Positions 7,065-7,114 of a DNA stretch of 7,114 nucleotides are shown here, one piece after another. The DNA comes from RGIG6375 sp964472725. Its GTDB lineage: Bacteria > Bacillota > Clostridia > Oscillospirales > Oscillospiraceae. Positions within the stretch are counted from its first letter, which is position 1; every line of letters begins with the position of its first letter. The position numbers and the translations under genes were made by a program. The stretch is taken from assembly GCA_964472725.1 (NCBI GenBank), contig CAYYLZ010000087.1:1-7114 (forward strand), read 5' to 3'. Under the pieces are notes generated by a model. That model saw only the letters and a program-made list of their open reading frames with translations, was not told where the DNA came from and did not search any database.

Positions 7065-7114
7065 AGACTGTCAAAAAACTATAGTCAGCAGTTGCAACAA
7101 GGCAAGCCTTCCCC
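7065..7114. other. Intergenic 3' flank with clustered short palindromes
   Basis: No coding frame is supported. The segment contains an A6 run (7073-7078), the palindromes ACTATAGT (7078-7085) and GTTGCAAC (7091-7098), and the near-adjacent inverted repeat AAGGC-AA-GCCTT (7099-7110), which runs toward the window edge. It may be the start of an intergenic repeat or a regulatory region of a following gene; the window ends too soon to tell. Confidence 0.4.

Noticed and set aside
460..7074. 2204-residue antisense open frame
   Set aside because: It is an exact codon-register shadow of the sense gene, kept open by missing TTA/CTA/TCA codons; the translation is Gly/Val/Ala-rich with no domain, and it begins inside the 3' intergenic region without a credible ribosome site. 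The sense frame has clear PKD and SLH domains.

Overview
The window is occupied almost entirely by one very large, 5'-truncated gene on the + strand. Its frame is open from base 1 to a TGA at 7003-7005 (2334 codons visible), and the true start lies upstream. The product reads as a modular, exported cell-surface protein of a Gram-positive-type bacterium anchored by C-terminal S-layer homology (SLH) domains. The GC-rich sequence, strong preference for C/G at third codon positions, SLH style and Asp/Gly/Asn/Thr-rich linker suggest a gut-type clostridial lineage (Oscillospiraceae/Ruminococcaceae-like). That assignment is inference from style, not from a marker gene.

Layout, N- to C-terminal: (a) 1-690, the end of an Ig-like module and a beta-rich segment carrying a DxDxDGxxD calcium-type loop; (b) 691-3204, four alternating pairs of bacterial Ig-like and fibronectin type III-like (FN3) modules, with a helical insertion inside the second FN3; (c) 3208-3459, a PKD domain with the classic WDFGDG motif; (d) 3487-3750, a carboxypeptidase-regulatory-like beta sandwich; (e) 3751-5145, a long region without an assignable family, including two segments resembling NEW3/DUF11-type beta sandwiches and an amphipathic helix; (f) 5146-5829, further beta-rich, Ig-like sequence; (g) 5830-6216, a Gly/Asp/Asn/Thr/Ser heptad-repeat linker containing a 126-nt-period duplication; (h) 6226-6447, a divergent InlB B-repeat-like domain; (i) 6463-6999, three SLH domains.

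The plausible reading is a long stalk of beta sandwiches displaying the N-terminal and central regions away from the cell, a flexible linker crossing the wall zone, and SLH domains binding secondary cell-wall polymer. No catalytic domain is recognisable in the visible part.

After the gene there is a strong 16-bp hairpin (7030-7064), a probable terminator although it lacks a downstream T-tract, then about 50 bases containing three short palindromes and no gene. No RNA gene, CRISPR array, insertion sequence or second protein-coding gene is supported. A 6.6-kb antisense open frame exists but is explained by codon choice. I see no new multi-gene system; the parts most worth a second look are the helical insertion, the unassigned central region and the duplicated repeat linker.
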